NCBI GenBank assembly: GCA_900545905.1
Contig: URBA01000007.1
Span: 1 to 19,812, forward strand
Source of the DNA: an uncultured Collinsella sp.
GTDB lineage: Bacteria; Actinomycetota; Coriobacteriia; Coriobacteriales; Coriobacteriaceae
Direction of reading: 5' to 3'
DNA: 19,812 nt
Under the pieces are notes generated by a model. The model was not told the DNA's origin. It searched no databases and was given only the letters and a program-made list of their open reading frames with translations. The position numbers and the translations under genes are program-made. Shown here one piece after another: positions 1-6,969 of this stretch (its first letter is position 1; each line of letters starts with the position of its first letter).

Positions 1-28
1 GGCAGCGTCAGATGTGTATAAGAGACAG
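1..28. other. Residual Nextera/Tn5 sequencing adapter (artefact)
   Basis: The first 28 bases equal the 3' part of the Nextera read-1 adapter and end with the Tn5 mosaic end (AGATGTGTATAAGAGACAG, 10-28). This is library DNA, not genome. The stop codon of the leftmost reading frame (8-10) and its last six residues lie in this adapter and should be ignored. Confidence 0.97.
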
Positions 29-1540
29 CTTGTATTGCAGATGCAGCTCACCTGGCGTTGCGGTAGTCGATGAGGTCAGGCTCGAGCGATATCCCACGGG
101 CAGGCCAACCTCTTCGAGTACAAAGTAGTCGTGTCCCTCGGCATGCTGGTTATCGAACGAAAGAACGGAATCGTCCGACTTTCGAAGTATCAGCTGGCCC
201 CCGTCTTTCGTCGTGCCCTGAGCGACGAGCTCACCCTTATTCCAGTGTCCCTCGGCATCTGGTCCATCGGACTGGTACAGCTTGAAAGTTGCGCCATTGA
301 CTGCTTCGCCGTTTTGGTCGACCTTCGCGACCTCGGACGATGGCAGCGTGGTGAGGTTGAACTTAAGTTTCATGTTCGATGCGCCCGCGCCGCGCTCCAG
401 ATAGAAGAAGCTCAGCGTATGCTTGCTGCTGTCACAGAAGGTGTTGCCGGAGAAGTTAGAGGTATCTGCGCCGGCAGCTTTGAACTTTGCCTTGATGTTG
501 GTTTTTTCGATTTCCTTCTCGGCTCCATTCGCACCGTCAATATGACCGACCTTTACTTCACCGGTAGCAAAGTTGATATCAAGCGTCGCCTTCTCGTGGA
601 TGCCGCCCAGATCGCCCACGAGTACGCCATCGATGTACACCCAGACGTCGTCGTCACCTGAGAACTCAAAGACCATGTCGTTGTTATCGGTGGTCTTGCC
701 GCCCGCAGGCTGGACAAACTCCGTGGTCATGGACATGCCAAAGTGGTGATTGAGGTTCGTGCTTCCATCAATAATCTGCTTAGGGGAGAGGCTGTTGCCC
801 CGCTCATCAAAAACCTTGCTAGCTGAGTCAAAGGGGAAGAACTGACCCAGATTGGTTTCGCTACTCGCATCGCCCTTATATACGCCCGCCTTATCGTAGA
901 CGTCAAAGGTGTTAGTCGTGGAGTTATATACGGCATAGTTGCCTTCAGAACCATACGAATCGTAAACGTAATAACCATTCTGGAGCTGGAAGAGGCTTTT
1001 CACGTTGTTGTAGACGGCCTTGCCGTTGACCTGGCTGTCGTTATTAAAGAGATAAGCCAGCGACTCGTCGGTGTACGTACCACTCGTGTTATAGGAGGTG
1101 TAGGTGCCGGCTTTGATTGACGGATAGCCATCTACCAGCGTGTTCTTTACAAAAGAAAGGCGTCCAAAGCCGTTGATATTGCTTCTGCCCGTCCATTTAT
1201 TAATGCCCGATCCGGCACCGCCATTGAACTTGAGCTGATGGTCTTTATTGATGCCGGTGTTGTCATTCTTGTTGTCGTTGTTTATGTTCTTCGAGCTGTC
1301 GTTGTCGCCATTCACTACCCAATAATCGAACAGATTGACCGTGGTGCCGGTGGGATTCACCGTCTGTACGGTATGGTTGCTCAAGGGAACGGGCTGGTCG
1401 GCCGACGCACTCGTCGCACCAAACAAGAGCGCACACGCCGCCAGCGGGACGGTCAAAATCCTCAGGACACGCTTTGCGGTATTGGTTTTCTTGCCAAAAG
1501 GCTTTAGCATTTCTCGAGCTCTCGCACACGCGCGATTCAT
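29..1540 (-). CDS. Secreted fibro-slime / SpaA-type surface protein, 3' end missing
   Basis: This is a secreted, probably wall-anchored adhesin or pilin-like protein; 504 genuine residues are present. The ATG at 1540 was chosen because GGGGAGGG lies 6-8 nt upstream, while the upstream in-frame ATGs lack such a site. A positively charged N-terminus and hydrophobic core end in a signal-peptidase site ATSASA|DQ near residue 47. An Asn/Asp-rich stretch follows. The core carries the fibro-slime signature GDDDVWVYIDGVLVGDLGG (about 295-313), a PA14-like fold. Next comes a SpaA/Cna-B-like domain from about 403, with a candidate isopeptide Lys in AKVDQNG (about 406) and Glu in YFVLEEVGLPVGY (about 476). 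An LPXTG anchor would lie beyond the contig end and cannot be seen. The domain calls are solid; the adhesin role is inferred. Confidence 0.85.
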
Positions 1541-1614
1541 GAAGGCCCTCCCCAAATCCATGAGGACGGCAAGCAGCGGCTCATTATATATGTGTCGTCG
1601 TCCCCATCGATGCA

Positions 1615-1645
1615 AATATACGCCCCCCCCCGCGCAGAAACGCAA
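1615..1645 (-). promoter_or_regulatory. Candidate promoter of the surface protein with a G9 spacer tract
   Basis: On the minus strand, TTGCGT (1645-1640) and TATATT (1620-1615) are separated by 19 nt that contain nine consecutive G (C9 at 1623-1631 on the plus strand). A second A/T-rich box, TATAAT, lies at 1588-1583 without a well-spaced -35. A homopolymer in a promoter spacer is a classic phase-variation layout. The 19-nt spacer is slightly long; loss of two G would give the optimal 17. Confidence 0.45.
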
Positions 1646-1866
1646 GGCAGGACATCGCTATATGCTTAAAATTGTAGCAATTTGGGTGACCCGAAATTTC
1701 GCCTCGGGTTGCCACTCAGGCTCAAAATCGAACCACTCGCGCCGTCGACATGCCCCAGTAGGACAAATCGACCGGCAATCTTTATCCCCCACAGCCCCAC
1801 AAAGTAGCTAATTTGGGACGAGGCTTTTCGACTACTCGACCAAACCGGACTCCGGGGGAATAAGCT
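1646..1866. other. Non-coding stretch with a 13/14-base direct repeat and a hairpin
   Basis: No convincing gene lies between the surface-protein promoter and the tadA-glycerate kinase stop. Two direct copies of a motif occur, GTAGCAATTTGGG (1674-1686) and GTAGCTAATTTGGG (1804-1817), differing by one inserted base. Next to the first, ACCCGA (1689-1694) pairs with TCGGGT (1704-1709). No clear U-tract terminator for the fusion gene is visible. The copies could be regulator sites for the surface protein or remnants of a dispersed repeat. Confidence 0.4.
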
Positions 1867-3648
1867 CTAGAGGCGGGCGAGGTCGTAGGCTCGCGCGGCA
1901 GACTCGCCGGCGCAGATGAGGTTGGTTGTGGCTTCCTGAGGGTTGAGCGCCTGGTCGAGGGGCATGGGCTTGCGGCAGATCGGAAGCACCAAGTCGATGC
2001 CCTGCTCGTACACCGCATCCAGGTTGTCGGCACGACCGCCCACGACGGCGACCACCGGCTTGCCATATCGCTTGGCGCGGCGAGCCACACCAACCGGCGC
2101 CTTTCCAGCGGCGGATTGCTCATCCATATTGCCCTCACCCGTTATGACCAGATCGACATCGCGCACGCGCTCGTCAAAGCCAATCAGATCGAGCACCGTC
2201 TCCACGCCCGAGCGCAGCTCCGCACCGAGCGCCAGTAACGCCGCGCCCAAGCCACCGGCAGCGCCCGCGCCGGGCACGCCGAGCACCGAGCCAAATGTCC
2301 GTGCACCCTCGGACACGCGCAGCAACCCCTGAACCCGCGCCCTAGCAATCGCCGTATCGAGCAGGCGGCCGTAGCCGACCATCCAACTATCGTACCTGTG
2401 AAGTGCCTCGGCGTCATCTCTCGGCAGACCCTTCTGCCTACCGAACACTGTCAGCGCGCCGCGACGCCCCACGAGTGGGTTCTCGACATCAGAAAGCACA
2501 ACGATACGAGCGCCATCCAAAGCCTGCAGCGCTGGCGCCAAATCAACGCTCGCCACCTGCTCAAGGCCGGCAAGACCGGGGGCGATATCGCATCCCTGAT
2601 CATCGACCACGCGCGCGCCCAGCGCCTGCAGCATGCCGGCGCCACCGTCGTTGGTGGCGCTGCCGCCCAGACCAATATAGAGTGTCCTTGCGCCCGTGCG
2701 AACTGCGCGAAGCATAAGCTCGCCCACGCCATAGGTCGAAGCCGCCAACGCCGCCGACTCCGTACAGCTCGAATACCCAATACCCGCCGTCTCGGCCATC
2801 TCAATTACAGCCGAGTCGCGCTCGTCGTCCACCAGCATCCGGGCAGACACGCGGTCGCCCAAGGGACCTGCCACCTCGCAGGTCACAATCTCACCGCCGC
2901 ACGCGGCAACGGCATCGAGCGTCCCCTCACCGCCATCCGCCAGCGGCAATGTGCACACCTCGGCATCGGGCCAAACGCGGCGCACGCCTTCGGCAACCGC
3001 CGCCTCCGCCTGCGCACTCGAAACGCTGCCCTTAAAGGAGTCGATCGCCAACAGCACACGGCGGGGCCGGCGCTGCACGGGGCCAAAATCAACCGCCGCG
3101 CCAGCATCCTCTTCGGCACCCGCGAGCGCTGCGGCGTGAGCGGCGTGTGCTTCAAGATCGGCCCCACAGCCGCAATCAGCGCCGCCCGCTCCGCGCAGAC
3201 CGTCAAAATAGCTACTCAGCAGCTCACGGCATTCATCCGCCAAGGCCCCAGCCGTCACGTTAAACCGATGATTCAGGCGCGAGTCGGCATTCAAATCGTA
3301 TAGGGATCCCAACGCGCCCGCCTTGGCGTCGCTCGCGCCATACACGCAGCGCCCCACGCGCGCGTTAACCATAAGGCCTGCGCACATGCAGCAGGGTTCC
3401 AACGTCACATAGACCGTACAGTCGGAAAGGCGCCAGCGACCGAGCGCCTGGGCAGCGGCGCACACGGCCGCAAACTCGGCATGAGCCGAAGGGTCCTGGT
3501 CGAGCTCGCGCCGATTGTGCGTCCTCGCGACGATCTCACCGTCGCGCACCACTACGGCTCCGATGGGCACCTCGCCCACCGCAGCAGCGGCGCGAGCCTC
3601 CGCCAGCGCCTCGCGCATGAACTTCTCGTCGATTTCGGTGATCGTCAT
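1867..3648 (-). CDS. tadA: TadA tRNA adenosine deaminase fused to glycerate kinase
   Basis: One uninterrupted 593-residue frame joins two enzymes normally encoded separately. The ATG at 3648 has GGAAGG six nt upstream. Residues 1 to about 152 are TadA, which deaminates A34 of tRNA-Arg(ACG) to inosine. The zinc/catalytic signature is present: His56 and Glu58 in SAHAEF, and Cys86/Cys89 in EPCCMCAG. An Ala/Gly-rich linker of about 44 residues (153-196) follows. From about 197 to the end is a full-length type-1 glycerate kinase (GlxK/GarK family). It begins RVLLAIDSFKGS and carries GLGGSATNDGGAG (about 326-338) and TGEGNMDEQSAAGKAP (about 503-518), and would phosphorylate D-glycerate with ATP. 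All key motifs of both halves look intact, so both activities are expected. The start is 51 bp from a divergent tRNA-Ser gene. A lost stop codon or assembly error is the main alternative to a genuine fusion. Confidence 0.88.
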   Translation of the reverse strand: MTITEIDEKFMREALAEARAAAAVGEVPIGAVVVRDGEIVARTHNRRELDQDPSAHAEFAAVCAAAQALGRWRLSDCTVYVTLEPCCMCAGLMVNARVGRCVYGASDAKAGALGSLYDLNADSRLNHRFNVTAGALADECRELLSSYFDGLRGAGGADCGCGADLEAHAAHAAALAGAEEDAGAAVDFGPVQRRPRRVLLAIDSFKGSVSSAQAEAAVAEGVRRVWPDAEVCTLPLADGGEGTLDAVAACGGEIVTCEVAGPLGDRVSARMLVDDERDSAVIEMAETAGIGYSSCTESAALAASTYGVGELMLRAVRTGARTLYIGLGGSATNDGGAGMLQALGARVVDDQGCDIAPGLAGLEQVASVDLAPALQALDGARIVVLSDVENPLVGRRGALTVFGRQKGLPRDDAEALHRYDSWMVGYGRLLDTAIARARVQGLLRVSEGARTFGSVLGVPGAGAAGGLGAALLALGAELRSGVETVLDLIGFDERVRDVDLVITGEGNMDEQSAAGKAPVGVARRAKRYGKPVVAVVGGRADNLDAVYEQGIDLVLPICRKPMPLDQALNPQEATTNLICAGESAARAYDLARL

Positions 3649-3680
3649 CGTTCGCCTTCCCTGTTGCAAATTCAAAACGA

Positions 3681-3689
3681 TGCTATCAT
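3681..3689 (+). promoter_or_regulatory. Extended -10 element of tRNA-Ser
   Basis: TGCTATCAT is an extended -10 (TGn plus TATCAT) ending 10 nt before the tRNA 5' end. TTGCAA at 3664-3669 sits only 14 nt upstream of the hexamer, so it is a doubtful -35. Confidence 0.45.
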
Positions 3690-3699
3690 TACGACTCAC

Positions 3700-3789
3700 G
3701 GAGAGATGGCAGAGCGGTTGAATGCGGCGGTCTTGAAAACCGTTGAGCGCGAGAGCGTTCCGGGGGTTCGAATCCCCCTCTCTCCGCCA
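3700..3789 (+). tRNA. tRNA-Ser(UGA)
   Basis: This is a complete class II tRNA. The acceptor arm GGAGAGA (3700-3706) pairs with TCTCTCC (3779-3785), followed by discriminator G and an encoded CCA (3787-3789). The anticodon stem GCGGT/ACCGT closes the loop CTTGAAA, with anticodon TGA at 3734-3736. A long variable arm (GAGCGCGAGAGCGTTC region) is typical of serine tRNAs, and GGTTCGAATCC gives the T arm. It decodes UCA and, by wobble, other UCN codons. The TetR-type gene on the other strand ends only 3 nt past the CCA, so transcript termination or 3' processing must occur inside that gene in antisense. Confidence 0.97.
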
Positions 3790-3792
3790 CTC

Positions 3793-4389
3793 CTAGTGAT
3801 GCACCGGTGTCATGGTCCGCTCAAACAGTGCATCGACCACATCGGCTATCTCAGGTCGACGCTCAAGATCGTGGCCCGATTCCCACCATATCGTGAAAAG
3901 TCGAATAATACCGCCGGCGACAAACTCAGACGTCGTCTCGAGTGACACGGGGGCCAGGGCATCCTCGGCAAGCACGTTCATCACACGCTCGCGGATGGAG
4001 CGGGCAATGCGGTCGCAAATAACGTTGGTCAACATGCCCGACATGCTGCTTGCCAAAATGTTATCCATGAGCCGCTCGTGCGCCAGAATCAAATCCATGG
4101 CATCGTCCAAAATCGCGTGCCGAAGCGCGCGCACGTCCTCGGCAGATACCGCGCCGGCCTCATCGGGCTGTTTTTGCGGCAAGCCCGACATAAGCTCATC
4201 GATATAAAAGGCAAAGTAATCGTTCTTGTCGCGAAAGTGCTTGTAGAACGTCGTGCGGCGAATCATGGCGCGGTCGCACAGCATGGCAACCGTCAGGTCC
4301 TCAAAACGATGCTCCTCGAGAAGCTCGGTGAAGGCATCGAACAGGGCGCGGTAGGTTTTCTTGATGCGAAGGTCCACTGGTATCGCCAT
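3793..4389 (-). CDS. TetR/AcrR-family transcriptional regulator
   Basis: This 198-residue protein has a TetR-type N-terminal DNA-binding domain. The run from KKTYRALFDAF through FEDLTVAMLCDRAMIRRTTF to YKHFRDKNDYF matches the helix-turn-helix and the YxHFxxK signature at the start of helix 4. The C-terminal part is a divergent all-helical ligand/dimer domain of ordinary length. The ATG at 4389 begins MAIPVDLRIKK; the upstream extension of the open frame is low-complexity and lacks a ribosome site. A GTG at 4377 is an alternative, since GAGG lies 12 nt before it and abuts the ATG. It is divergent from the LemA-family gene with about 200 bp between, so self-regulation and control of that gene are plausible. 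Ligand unknown. Confidence 0.85.
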   Translation of the reverse strand: MAIPVDLRIKKTYRALFDAFTELLEEHRFEDLTVAMLCDRAMIRRTTFYKHFRDKNDYFAFYIDELMSGLPQKQPDEAGAVSAEDVRALRHAILDDAMDLILAHERLMDNILASSMSGMLTNVICDRIARSIRERVMNVLAEDALAPVSLETTSEFVAGGIIRLFTIWWESGHDLERRPEIADVVDALFERTMTPVHH

Positions 4390-4520
4390 CCTCAGGGCAA
4401 AGACAACACTCGTCAATCTGTCGCATATCTTACACCTGTACCTCGCGCGCTTTGCCCCGGTGCCAACCCCGCCGAAAACACAACGCTTACCGGAAAGTTC
4501 GGCACGACAAAACGTTGCGG

Positions 4521-4540
4521 GTATACTAGTAGCGTTATAC
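4521..4540 (+). promoter_or_regulatory. -10 region of the LemA gene inside a short inverted repeat
   Basis: TATACT (4522-4527) is a good -10 about 62 nt before the LemA start; no good -35 is seen. It is embedded in a GTATA...TATAC inverted repeat (arms 4521-4525 and 4536-4540), a possible operator for the divergent TetR-type protein. The arms are only 5 bp, so the operator idea is weak. Confidence 0.4.
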
Positions 4541-4588
4541 CAACGGCAGCTGGCGCATGCCGCCGCGGCCATTCGAAACGGAGACATC

Positions 4589-5140
4589 ATGATTACCGTC
4601 ATCATCGGCATCGTTGTTGTCATTGTGATTGTCTGCGCCATCGCCGGCATCTACAACAACATGGTCACCAAGCGTAACCGCATCGATAACGCCTGGCAGA
4701 ACATCGATACGCAGCTGCAGCGCCGCAACGACCTGATCCCCAACCTGGTCGAGACCGTCAAGGGCTACGCCAAGCACGAGCAGGAGACGCTCTCCGCCGT
4801 GATCAGCGCGCGTAACACCGCCGTCAAGGCCACCACGCCCGAGGCCAAGATGGAAGCCGACAACGTGCTGACCGGTGCGCTGCGTCAGCTCTTCGCCGTA
4901 GCCGAGGCCTATCCCGATCTTAAGGCAAACACCAACTTTACGCAGCTGCAGGCATCGCTCGAGGATACCGAGAACAAGATTAGCTACGCACGCCAGAGCT
5001 ACAACGATTGCGTGCTCAGCTACAACAACGCCATTCAGACGTTCCCGGCTGTCATCTTTGCCGGCATCTTCCAGTTTAAGGAGCGCCAGGGCTTCGAGGC
5101 CGCCGAAGCAGCCCGCCAGGCCCCGACCGTCAAGTTCTAG
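4589..5140 (+). CDS. lemA: LemA-family membrane protein
   Basis: This 183-residue protein has one N-terminal membrane segment (about residues 2-20, ITVIIGIVVVIVIVCAIAG). A helical-bundle LemA domain follows, with the family signatures NRIDNAWQNIDTQLQRRNDLIPNLVETVKGYAKHE and the C-terminal block FPAVIFAGIFQFKERQGFE. The ATG at 4589 has GGAG at 4580-4583. Length and architecture are standard. LemA proteins are common but their biochemical role is unsettled. Here it stands alone rather than beside the TPM-domain or HtpX genes often found with it. It ends in a very strong terminator, so it is a single-gene transcript, possibly controlled by the divergent TetR-type regulator. Confidence 0.93.
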   Translation: MITVIIGIVVVIVIVCAIAGIYNNMVTKRNRIDNAWQNIDTQLQRRNDLIPNLVETVKGYAKHEQETLSAVISARNTAVKATTPEAKMEADNVLTGALRQLFAVAEAYPDLKANTNFTQLQASLEDTENKISYARQSYNDCVLSYNNAIQTFPAVIFAGIFQFKERQGFEAAEAARQAPTVKF

Positions 5141-5176
5141 TAGTTTGACAGCGCATCCTTAATCGGCCAAATGCAT

Positions 5177-5223
5177 AAACCGCCCCGTCGAATGCATACT
5201 TCGACGGGGCGGTTTCCTTTTTC
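5177..5223 (+). terminator. Rho-independent terminator of the LemA gene
   Basis: A perfect 16-bp stem (5177-5192 with 5200-5215, arm AAACCGCCCCGTCGAA) closes a 7-nt loop, TGCATAC. It is followed by CCTTTTT, beginning 37 nt after the LemA stop. Confidence 0.9.
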
Positions 5224-5246
5224 GCGAAGGTCCCCCTCTAAGCGTC

Positions 5247-5447
5247 GTGCATTTTTAGGAGTATTCAACATAACCAAGAGCTTCGGGCGCCACGATAAAT
5301 GCCAAAGACCGCGAATATCCCTGCAAATCAAACGCTGCCAGCCCATAACCCCGCCCATCATTCGTAGAAAACATCGAGAACTCCCGATTTTTTGCCCGAG
5401 ATCGGTATGCAGGGACCTTCGACTGCAGAATACTCGCAAAAATGCAC
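5247..5447. repeat. 200-bp segment bounded by inverted GTGCATTTTT..GAGTATTC arms
   Basis: The left arm is GTGCATTTTT-AG-GAGTATTC (5247-5266). The right arm, read on the other strand, is GTGCATTTTT-GC-GAGTATTC (5447-5428). Each is 20 nt, identical except for the two spacer bases. A second inverted pair, CGAAGGTCCC (from about 5225) and GGGACCTTCG (from 5412), lies outside the left arm but inside the right arm, so the modules are rearranged. No open frame here has a ribosome site or recognisable family. It looks like a dispersed non-coding repeat or degenerate miniature element. Confidence 0.55.
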
Positions 5448-5491
5448 GTCGCCACCACCCCCACATGGCGCGAACCAAAACAAAAGCGCGG

Positions 5492-5590
5492 CCTTCCTTT
5501 CCGGCGCACTCCGCAGGACGAAAGAACCCCCGCCGCACGTAGTGCGCAGCGGAGGTTCTTTCATGTCCGAGGACGCGCCGGAAAGGAAGG
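5492..5590. repeat. 99-nt nested imperfect palindrome downstream of ilvE
   Basis: The outer arms CCTTCCTTTCCGGCGC (5492-5507) and GCGCCGGAAAGGAAGG (5575-5590) are perfectly complementary over 16 bp. Inside them, GAAAGAACC (5520-5528) pairs with GGTTCTTTC (5554-5562), and CCGCCGCAC pairs with GTGCGCAGCGG at the tip. It begins 30 nt after the ilvE stop on the minus strand and could act as an ilvE 3' structure or terminator, or be a mobile palindromic repeat. Spurious small frames on both strands here are explained by the palindrome. Confidence 0.65.
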
Positions 5591-5619
5591 TTGCCCTCGG
5601 GCCGGACAGCTAAGACAGC

Positions 5620-6672
5620 TTACGCGACGGTGTAAACCCAGTTGTGCTTGTCCTCGACAGCACCGGACTGGATACCAGTCAGGGTCTCGCGGAGCTTCTT
5701 CATCACAGGGCCGATCTCGGTGTAACCAGCCGGGAAGGTCACGGTCTCGTCGGCGCCATAGACCTTGTTGTCGATCTCGCCCACCGGGGAGATGACGGCA
5801 GCGGTGCCGCACAGGCCGCACTCCACAAAGGTGCCGGCCTTGACCTCGGCCCACTCGACGGGGCGCTGGTCAACGGTCATGCCCAGGTCCTGAGCAACCT
5901 GAACGAGCGAACGACGGGTGATAGAGGGCAGGATGGAGTCGGTGTGCGACTGCGGAACGACGAGCGTGCCATCCTCTTTCACGAACAGGACGTTGGCGCC
6001 ACCGGTCTCCTCGACATAGGTGCGGGACTCGGAGTCGAGATACAGGTTCTCGGCATAGCCCTCGCGATGGGCCTCCATCGTGGGCTTAAGGGACATGGCG
6101 TAGTTCAGGCCGGCCTTGATGTTGCCGGTGCCGTGCGGTGCAGCACGGTCATACTCGGAAACGCGCAGCTTGACGGGCTTGAGGCCGCCCTTAAAGTACG
6201 GACCGACCGGGGTCACGAGAATGCGGAACGTGTACTCAGGAGCGGGAGCCACGCCGATCACGTCACCGGAGCCGATCATAAACGGACGCACGTACAGGGT
6301 CGCGCCGGAACCGAAGGGCGGAACCCAGGCGGCGTTGGCAGAAACGACCTGCTTGACGGCCTCAACGAACTTGTCCTTGGGAAACGGGGGCATCTCGAGG
6401 CGCTGGGCAGAGTTATACATACGCTCAGCGTTCATGTCGGGACGGAAGCAGACGATGCTGCCGTCCTCGGCGGTGTAGGCCTTCAGGCCCTCAAAGACCT
6501 CCTGGCAGTAATGGAAGATACCGCCGCACTCGGAGACATGCAGGGTGTGGTCGGTGGTCAGGCCGCCCTCGTCCCACTCGCCATCCTTCCAATGAGCCTC
6601 GTAGCTGTAATCGGTCTTCATGTAGCCAAAGCCGAGGCTACCCCAATCGATATCCTTCTTCTCGACAGTCAT
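5620..6672 (-). CDS. ilvE: Branched-chain amino acid aminotransferase
   Basis: This is a cytoplasmic PLP fold-type IV enzyme that interconverts leucine, isoleucine and valine with their 2-oxo acids, using glutamate/2-oxoglutarate. It has 350 residues, the normal size for the family. The PLP lysine is expected at K186 in GTGNIKAGLNYAMSL, and the class IV C-terminal motif ECGLCGTAAVISPVGEI (about 284-300) is present. Early signatures CQEVFEGLKAY and FRPDMNAERM also match. The ATG at 6672 is set by AAGGAG seven nt upstream; the open frame extending further 5' is Arg-rich leader sequence. It appears monocistronic, with a candidate promoter about 155 nt upstream and a palindrome downstream. Confidence 0.96.
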   Translation of the reverse strand: MTVEKKDIDWGSLGFGYMKTDYSYEAHWKDGEWDEGGLTTDHTLHVSECGGIFHYCQEVFEGLKAYTAEDGSIVCFRPDMNAERMYNSAQRLEMPPFPKDKFVEAVKQVVSANAAWVPPFGSGATLYVRPFMIGSGDVIGVAPAPEYTFRILVTPVGPYFKGGLKPVKLRVSEYDRAAPHGTGNIKAGLNYAMSLKPTMEAHREGYAENLYLDSESRTYVEETGGANVLFVKEDGTLVVPQSHTDSILPSITRRSLVQVAQDLGMTVDQRPVEWAEVKAGTFVECGLCGTAAVISPVGEIDNKVYGADETVTFPAGYTEIGPVMKKLRETLTGIQSGAVEDKHNWVYTVA

Positions 6673-6825
6673 ATGTCGCTCCTTACATACACAGTTGCAT
6701 ACTCGCGAACCCGCACGCAAGGACCGAGGCCGACCGCGTCGCAACGTCGCACGCCCGGAGCGTAGAGCCGGACGGGACACGCGAGCAGCATCAAAGCCGA
6801 TGGCACGTCGATTCGCATGCACGAG

Positions 6826-6853
6826 ATTGTACTCCCCGCACGCGTCTGATAAA
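6826..6853 (-). promoter_or_regulatory. Candidate promoter of ilvE
   Basis: On the minus strand, TACAAT (6831-6826) is a good -10, with a weak TTTATC (6853-6848) 16 nt upstream. It implies a GC-rich leader of about 145 nt. The leader contains a 7-bp hairpin (CGTCCGG with CCGGGCG, one wobble pair) but no U-tract, so attenuation is not shown. Confidence 0.4.
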
Positions 6854-6896
6854 ACGCTTTTCTTTAACTAAGTAAAGTATTTTCATTTGACCGAAG

Positions 6897-6931
6897 CAAA
6901 AAGGCCCGCCACCGTAAGCGGTGACGGGCCT
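6897..6931 (-). terminator. Terminator of the DedA-family gene
   Basis: AGGCCCG-C-CACCG (6902-6914) pairs with CGGTG-A-CGGGCCT (6919-6931) around the loop TAAG with one mismatch. On the minus strand it is followed by a run of five T. It lies 39 bp after the DedA stop and upstream of ilvE, separating the two transcripts. Confidence 0.85.
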
Positions 6932-6969
6932 CAACTGTACGGTCTGCGCGCTGGCTCGAGCTAGGCGTT

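Noticed and set aside
2398..3303. 301-residue plus-strand frame opposite the glycerate kinase domain
   Set aside because: Shadow of a well-supported enzyme; no recognisable protein features.
4390..4650. 87-residue N-terminal extension of the TetR-type regulator
   Set aside because: Met/Thr-rich sequence overlapping the LemA promoter and start; TetR proteins begin close to their HTH.
5137..5613. Several small open frames on both strands between the LemA gene and ilvE
   Set aside because: They run through palindromes and a terminator, lack ribosome sites and show Pro/Arg/Gly-rich nonsense composition.
5644..6765. 373-residue open frame on the plus strand opposite ilvE
   Set aside because: It is the antisense shadow of a clear ilvE gene, with His/Gly/Leu-rich composition and no family motif.
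6673..6825. Leader peptide or T-box attenuator before ilvE
   Set aside because: The leader lacks a run of branched-chain codons, a T-box sequence and a terminator U-tract.
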